A DNA stretch of 40,344 nucleotides from Tissierellia bacterium (lineage in GTDB: Bacteria; Bacillota; Clostridia; Tissierellales; Peptoniphilaceae). The stretch's first letter is position 1; each line of letters begins with the position of its first letter. The notes under the pieces are model-generated. The model made no database searches and was not told the DNA's origin. It was given only the letters and a program-made list of their open reading frames with translations. A program made the translations under genes and the position numbers. Below, piece by piece: positions 35,677-40,344 of the stretch. The stretch is from contig JAAYFJ010000093.1 in the NCBI GenBank assembly GCA_012728295.1, positions 1 through 40,344 of the forward strand, in the 5' to 3' direction.

Positions 35677-36777
35677 TCACCTCCTTAGCAACTTTTCAAT
35701 TTCATCTACAATAGCTACCGTTGCTCCAGGGTTGCCCATTGCTCTCATGGCGGAACACATCTTATCATATTCCGTTTGATCTGACAGTATTTTTTCCACT
35801 GCTTTCTCAAGCTTTTCTTCTGTCAATTCCCCTTCTAAAATCATAATAGCTGCATTTTTTTCTTCAAATGCTCGAGCATTAAATACTTGATGATCTTCAG
35901 CAGTGTTCGCCTTTGGAATTAATACAGAAGGTATTCCCATGGCAGAAACCTCTGAAAGTGTCATAGCAGAAGAACTTGTAATTACTACATCAGTTGCAGA
36001 TAATAAGCTTGGTAAATTATGGGAATAATCAATAACTCTTGTAGCTTCTTGTATTTGATCCTTGCCATCCCATAGCTCACTTATTTCTTTATAGAATCTC
36101 TTTCCTGTGATTAGTACTACTTGTATTCCACGATTAACCCAATTCTCCATAGCTTTTAAAGTATTCTCGTTAATAGACCTTTGACCGCCACTACCGCCCA
36201 TGGCGACAACCAGTTTTTTATCTGGATCAAATCCCAATTTAATTTTTTCTTCCCTTTTATCGCTGTCTCCGTTGATGTTTCTTATGGGATTGCCAGTAAT
36301 AATCGTTTTTTCAGGTCTCTTTAACTTTGGAATGGACTCCTCATATGCTGCTAAAATCAAGTTAACTTTTCTAGCTAGTAATTTATTTGTAATGCCTGGA
36401 AAAGCATTTTGTTCTTGAATTACCGTAGGTATTTTCTTCCTTGCAGCTTCAAAAACCATCGGTCCACTTACATATCCTCCTGTTCCAATTACTATGTCAG
36501 GTTTAAATCTTTTAAGGATACGCCTTGCATCTCCCAAGCCTTTGATTAGCATTTTCAACGAAATAAACGATTGTCTATTTAATCTTCTAGGTAATCCCAT
36601 TACCCTTATACTGGCAAATTCTATTCCCTCTTTAGGAACGATTGTAGCCTCTAATCCATTCTCTGTACCTATATAAAGTATTTCAGCATCTATATCTCTT
36701 TTAAGAATCTCTTTTGCAATGGACAGTGCAGGATAAATATGGCCACCGGTACCTCCCCCGGTTAATATATATCTCAT
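35677..36777 (-). CDS. murG: MurG, lipid II synthase
   Basis: It adds GlcNAc to lipid I on the inner membrane face. The 366-residue GT-B protein starts with TGGGTGGHIYPALSIA and has GTGGYVSGP, VIQEQNAFPGITNKLL, VVAMGGSGGQRSIN and SSSAMTLSEVSAMGIPSVLIP, all standard MurG motifs. It overlaps the ftsW stop by 4 bp (ATGA). Confidence 0.97.
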   Translation of the reverse strand: MRYILTGGGTGGHIYPALSIAKEILKRDIDAEILYIGTENGLEATIVPKEGIEFASIRVMGLPRRLNRQSFISLKMLIKGLGDARRILKRFKPDIVIGTGGYVSGPMVFEAARKKIPTVIQEQNAFPGITNKLLARKVNLILAAYEESIPKLKRPEKTIITGNPIRNINGDSDKREEKIKLGFDPDKKLVVAMGGSGGQRSINENTLKAMENWVNRGIQVVLITGKRFYKEISELWDGKDQIQEATRVIDYSHNLPSLLSATDVVITSSSAMTLSEVSAMGIPSVLIPKANTAEDHQVFNARAFEEKNAAIMILEGELTEEKLEKAVEKILSDQTEYDKMCSAMRAMGNPGATVAIVDEIEKLLRR

Positions 36778-37952
36778 TTTTCACCATCCTTAGATTCAAT
36801 ATACCTTGAAATATTTAGTAAAACCCCCATAGCCGCCATTGTCACCATTAGAGATGTTCCTCCTTGACTGAAAAATGGCAGGGTAACTCCTGTTGTTGGT
36901 ATTAATCCTATTACTACACTCATATTTATAAGAGCTTGAAAACCAATTAATGAGGTTAGACCTATGGCCATATATTTTCCGGCAGGGTCTTTTAGTAAAG
37001 TAGCTATTCTCACTCCTCTGATAATTAGTAGTCCAAATAATATTAATACAATAACTGTCCCAATAAATCCAAATTCTTCACCTATTACAGCATAAATAAA
37101 GTCATTGTAGGCAAAACTCAGATAAGTATATTTTTGAGTGCTTCGTCCAAGACCTGCTCCTGAAAGACCGCCTATACCCAGTGCATAAAGCGAGTGGTTT
37201 AACTGCCACCTAATATTTAGCGAATAAGCTGACTGATCAGACGAATATACAGACATAATTCTCTCTAGTCTATATGCATATTTATTTGGATCCAATGCGA
37301 ATTTATATATTATTGCGCCTAATGATACGACAATCGGTATAATATGCCCCATATTTAAACCTGCAGCAAAAAACATTGAGAACAACGCCATTAACAGTAT
37401 TAACGGAGTACTCAAGTCTTTAGATAAATATATTATAAAGATTGGAATCATGAACATTATTGATATTCTTAATGTTCCTTTAATAAATTTTCTATTTAAG
37501 TTCTTGTTAGCAGCTAAGACATTGGCAAAGAATATTACTGATGCAACTTTTATTAAGTCAGAGGGCATAAATCCTATTGGCCCAAGCTTTATCCACCTGG
37601 TCGCACCATAACTTTCATCCCCTAGCGGCGTAAATATCAACAGTCCAGTCAATAATGCAAAGACGAACATCATAGGTCCAAGCTTTTTATAGACTCTATA
37701 ATCTAGGTTCATAGTAAGTATCATTAGGCCCAGTCCAATGACTGCAGCCCTAATCTGGCTTTTAAAAAAGAATAGACCGTCGTTATAATCATATACACCA
37801 GTTGGCCATGAAGCACTATAAACCATGAGCAAACCAAATAAAACCAGAATCATTGTATTAGCTAATAAAATAAAGTCTACTGGCCCTCTTCTAGGTTTTA
37901 TTCTCTTATCCGTTTTAGGGTCGGTACCCCTATCTTTCCTCAGGTTTTTCAT
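36774..37952 (-). CDS. ftsW: FtsW-type SEDS glycosyltransferase
   Basis: This 10-helix membrane protein polymerises lipid II with a partner penicillin-binding protein. The 392-residue length fits. Seen are a basic N-terminus, MVYSASWPTGVYDYNDGLFFFKSQ, the periplasmic loop SVYSSDQSAYSLNIRWQLNHSLYALGIGGLSGAGLGRSTQKY and the closing VIGLIPTTGVTLPFFSQGGTSL. It overlaps murD by 23 bp. SpoVE is a paralogue with the same form; the division role is chosen because it lies in the division/wall cluster. Confidence 0.93.
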   Translation of the reverse strand: MKNLRKDRGTDPKTDKRIKPRRGPVDFILLANTMILVLFGLLMVYSASWPTGVYDYNDGLFFFKSQIRAAVIGLGLMILTMNLDYRVYKKLGPMMFVFALLTGLLIFTPLGDESYGATRWIKLGPIGFMPSDLIKVASVIFFANVLAANKNLNRKFIKGTLRISIMFMIPIFIIYLSKDLSTPLILLMALFSMFFAAGLNMGHIIPIVVSLGAIIYKFALDPNKYAYRLERIMSVYSSDQSAYSLNIRWQLNHSLYALGIGGLSGAGLGRSTQKYTYLSFAYNDFIYAVIGEEFGFIGTVIVLILFGLLIIRGVRIATLLKDPAGKYMAIGLTSLIGFQALINMSVVIGLIPTTGVTLPFFSQGGTSLMVTMAAMGVLLNISRYIESKDGEK

Positions 37953-39273
37953 GACGTTTTCTCAGCTCTTTTACTATGTCTTTAAATTCATTGCCTCTTT
38001 GCTCGTAATTGTCGTACATTCCCCAGCTAGCACACGCCGGACTTAGTAATACAACATCTCCCGGCAGCGCATTTTCATAAGCTCTATCTAGTGCCTCTGC
38101 CATAGATTTAACTCTTATTATTTTTTCAAAATCAAAACCATCAATTATAAAAGCCTCTTCTATTGCTTCAGCTGTCTGCCCCATGGTTATTAATAACTTA
38201 GATGTTTTTATTGCGCTTTTAGCATAATCCCCATAGTCAGAACCTTTATCATAGCCTCCTGCAAATAGTATTATGGGCTTTTCTCCCATAGCCTCTATAG
38301 CCTTGATACTAGCTTCTGGGTTTGTGCCTTTTGAATCATTATAGTATTCCACACCATTAATTGCGCCAGAAGGCTCAATTCGATGTGAAACCGCTTTAAA
38401 TTCTTTTATTCCCTTGTATATATCTGCATCGTTAACGCCTAACGAATGGCAAATAGCAGCTGCACATAAGACATTTTCAACATTGTGCATTCCTAAGATA
38501 GGAACTTCAGCTCTGTTTATTATTAAATGCTCTCCGAAACTATCCTTACGATAAAGACTATCTTCCTTTAAGTAAAATCCATTTTCTATAATATCGTGAA
38601 CACTAAAATAAATAATATTAGAATTTTCAGGTGCCCACTTTCTTAAAATTTCATCATCATAATTAAGAACTAGCGTATCTGCGGAGTTTTTTCTTCCTGC
38701 TATGTTCAGTTTTGCTTCCACATAGTTTTCAAATGAACCATGCCAATCCAGGTGGTCAGGTGTAATGTTTGTAATGGCGGCAACTTTTGGTTTAAACTCA
38801 TGTACATGAGTTAATTGAAAGCTACTTAACTCCATTACATGAACATCTTCAACAGAGTCATCACCTAGAGCGTCTACAAGCCCCACTCCAATATTACCAA
38901 CTGCTTGAGCTTTGAAACCGCTTTTATTTAATATTTCATTGACTAAGGTAGTGGTAGTAGTCTTACCATTAGTTCCTGTAATCGCCACTAACGTTCCTTT
39001 ACAGCCCAATATATATGCCAGTTCTACATCACTGATAACGTTAATACCTCTTTTTATCGCATTTAATATCAACGGGTGACTCGGCTTAATCCCTGGGCTT
39101 TTAGCAATATATTTTATATTTTCCCACGGAACTTTTGACATATCGTTAATGATATTATCATCATTGCTTTTTTTCTCGTCATCCCAGATTAATGGAGATT
39201 CTCCATTTTTTCTTAATCGATCAATCATGGATTGCCCTGATATGCCAGTTCCCATTACAATGTATTTAATCAT
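37930..39273 (-). CDS. murD: MurD, UDP-MurNAc-L-alanine:D-glutamate ligase
   Basis: It adds D-Glu to UDP-MurNAc-L-Ala using ATP. The 447-residue Mur ligase has a Rossmann start (MIKYIVMGTGISGQSMIDRL) and P-loop GTNGKTTTTTLVNEI (about residue 95). The central-domain motif AAITNITPDHLDWHGSFENYVEAK and the C-terminal YYNDSKGTNPEASIKAIEAM, LLSPACASWGMYDNYEQRGNEF follow. It comes 10 bp after mraY. Confidence 0.97.
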   Translation of the reverse strand: MIKYIVMGTGISGQSMIDRLRKNGESPLIWDDEKKSNDDNIINDMSKVPWENIKYIAKSPGIKPSHPLILNAIKRGINVISDVELAYILGCKGTLVAITGTNGKTTTTTLVNEILNKSGFKAQAVGNIGVGLVDALGDDSVEDVHVMELSSFQLTHVHEFKPKVAAITNITPDHLDWHGSFENYVEAKLNIAGRKNSADTLVLNYDDEILRKWAPENSNIIYFSVHDIIENGFYLKEDSLYRKDSFGEHLIINRAEVPILGMHNVENVLCAAAICHSLGVNDADIYKGIKEFKAVSHRIEPSGAINGVEYYNDSKGTNPEASIKAIEAMGEKPIILFAGGYDKGSDYGDYAKSAIKTSKLLITMGQTAEAIEEAFIIDGFDFEKIIRVKSMAEALDRAYENALPGDVVLLSPACASWGMYDNYEQRGNEFKDIVKELRKRHEKPEER

Positions 39274-39283
39274 AACCCTACCC

Positions 39284-40243
39284 CTAATATGCTAAAAATG
39301 AAATTATTGCGCAAGCTATAGCCACTGAATAAAACAGTTTGACTACAGCTGTTTCTTTCCATCCTTTTTGCTCATAATGATGATGGAGTGGGCTCATTAA
39401 AAAGACCCTTTTCCCCGTTTTTTTAAATACCGCCACCTGTATCATTACACTTAGTGTCTCTATCACAAACACTAGTCCAGCGATTGGAATAAACAGAGTC
39501 ATATCCATTGCTAAGGCGATTCCTGCTGCCATTCCTCCAAGTCCCAATGAGCCTGTATCTCCCATAAAAACTTTCGCAGGGTGACTGTTGAAGTGTAAAA
39601 ACCCCAGTAGCGATGCAGCTGCCATTAGCAACCATCCACTAAATTCACTAGATAAACTATTTGCTACTGCAAAAAATGAAAGTATATAAAAGTTCATAAC
39701 ACCTGCAGCCAAGCCATCTAGCCCATCAGTTAAGTTTACACTATTAGTTGCTCCCACTAAAACGAAAACTGTAAATATTGTTCCAATAACCGGTCCCATA
39801 TTTATTACTTTTCTTCCAGTAAAAGGTATTATTAATGGAAAATTAGTTCCCTTAAATAATACGTACACTATTACTATAATAATCGAAACTAACAGCTGGC
39901 CTGCTAGCTTTTGTCTTGCTGTTAAGCCTAGATTTCGCTTTTTAACCACTTTGATGTAATCATCGATAAAGCCTAGACCACCAAATAAAAGCAGAGACAA
40001 AGATGATATAATGGCTGCTGGCGAGAACATCCTAAAAACAGCCATGCAGATTAATATGGAGGAGATAAAAATCAATCCCCCTATAGTTGGTGTTCCTGCT
40101 TTGCTATAGTGGCTTTTAGGCCCCTCTTCACGAATACTTTGTCCTACCATCATCTGTCTTAGGCGTGGAACTATAATGTAGCCCATCATTATGGATACTA
40201 TTAACGCTACTAAAAAATATACGATATTTCCCCAAGATAACAT
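39284..40243 (-). CDS. mraY: MraY, phospho-MurNAc-pentapeptide transferase
   Basis: It makes lipid I by moving phospho-MurNAc-pentapeptide to undecaprenyl phosphate. The 319-residue, about 10-helix protein carries FIDDYIKVVKKRNLGL (catalytic Asp pair), NLTDGLDGLAAG, FMGDTGSLGLGGM and the HHHYE segment near the end. It starts 3 bp after the MurE stop; the ribosome site (AAGGGCGG) is modest. Confidence 0.97.
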   Translation of the reverse strand: MLSWGNIVYFLVALIVSIMMGYIIVPRLRQMMVGQSIREEGPKSHYSKAGTPTIGGLIFISSILICMAVFRMFSPAAIISSLSLLLFGGLGFIDDYIKVVKKRNLGLTARQKLAGQLLVSIIIVIVYVLFKGTNFPLIIPFTGRKVINMGPVIGTIFTVFVLVGATNSVNLTDGLDGLAAGVMNFYILSFFAVANSLSSEFSGWLLMAAASLLGFLHFNSHPAKVFMGDTGSLGLGGMAAGIALAMDMTLFIPIAGLVFVIETLSVMIQVAVFKKTGKRVFLMSPLHHHYEQKGWKETAVVKLFYSVAIACAIISFLAY

Positions 40244-40246
40244 GGA

Positions 40247-40344
40247 CTACCGCCCTTCTTCTTTCTCCCTAACGTAATCGAGTACGATTCCCTCTTCATC
40301 AAAGGGATATTTTACTCCATTTATTAATACATATGCCTCATGAC
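40247..40344 (-). CDS. murE: MurE C-terminal end (partial; runs off the window)
   Basis: Only the last 32 residues are in view. The string HEAYVLINGVKYPFDEEG, then IVLDYVREKEEGR, matches the end of MurE (GKGHE.Y..I.G.......FDD....V), which adds the third residue of the wall peptide. MurF ends quite differently (KGSRGM...). So murE, not murF, directly precedes mraY here. The assignment rests on a short stretch and should be taken as probable. Confidence 0.65.
   Translation of the reverse strand, partial: HEAYVLINGVKYPFDEEGIVLDYVREKEEGR

Overview
The window looks like the chromosome of a low-GC, anaerobic Gram-positive bacterium of the class Clostridia, most like the Tissierellia/Tissierellales-type amino-acid fermenters. 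The reasons are AT-rich intergenic DNA with strong sigma-A promoters (several with extended -10 boxes), AGGAGG ribosome binding sites, T-box leaders on aminoacyl-tRNA synthetase genes, a ferredoxin-dependent 2-oxoacid oxidoreductase joined to phosphotransbutyrylase and butyrate kinase, rubrerythrin, CdaA/CdaR, RNase J and IreB. I name no species. All but two genes (an XRE regulator and a DUF3783 gene) are on the minus strand.

Layout. (1) 1-2.4 kb: the right end of an integrative element. It carries a relaxosome-type small protein, a tyrosine integrase and an excisionase in one tightly packed minus-strand operon, and a divergent XRE repressor. The shared regulatory gap holds a consensus promoter overlapped by dyad operators. 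(2) 2.36-2.52 kb: three palindromic modules at a 60-62 bp period, unexplained. (3) 2.7-5.1 kb: guaB-guaA, where GuaA has no glutaminase domain. (4) 5.3-5.9 kb: a lone plus-strand DUF3783 gene. (5) 5.95-11.3 kb: ptb-buk-ATPase-vorDBAC, which should turn branched-chain 2-oxoacids into acyl-CoA, acyl-phosphate and ATP. (6) 11.3-15.8 kb: cdaA-cdaR (c-di-AMP synthase and regulator), a CapA-like lipoprotein with a DUF5317 membrane protein, and rubrerythrin. (7) 15.9-21.0 kb: ireB-ruvX-DUF1292-fur-rnjA, then trmR-trhP (tRNA wobble uridine hydroxylation and methylation). (8) 21-27.2 kb: alaS, an AI-2E family permease and iscR-iscS-iscU. (9) 27.3-31.7 kb: leuS and asnS, each with its own promoter and T-box leader. 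(10) 31.7-40.3 kb: rarA, nrdR and the division/cell-wall cluster murE(partial)-mraY-murD-ftsW-murG-ftsQ-ftsZ.

The core is ordinary housekeeping DNA, but several absences from familiar gene orders are informative. No ftsA lies between ftsQ and ftsZ. No spoIIGA-sigE-sigG lies between ftsZ and nrdR. No murF lies between murE and mraY, no glmM follows cdaR, and no mnmA follows iscU. The missing spoIIGA-sigE-sigG block suggests a non-sporulating lineage or a rearranged locus.

The least explained parts are the palindromic modules beside the element, the P-loop ATPase inside the vor/ptb/buk operon, and the glutaminase-less GMP synthase. Nothing here is clearly a wholly new defence or RNA system. 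I saw no tRNA, rRNA or CRISPR array.
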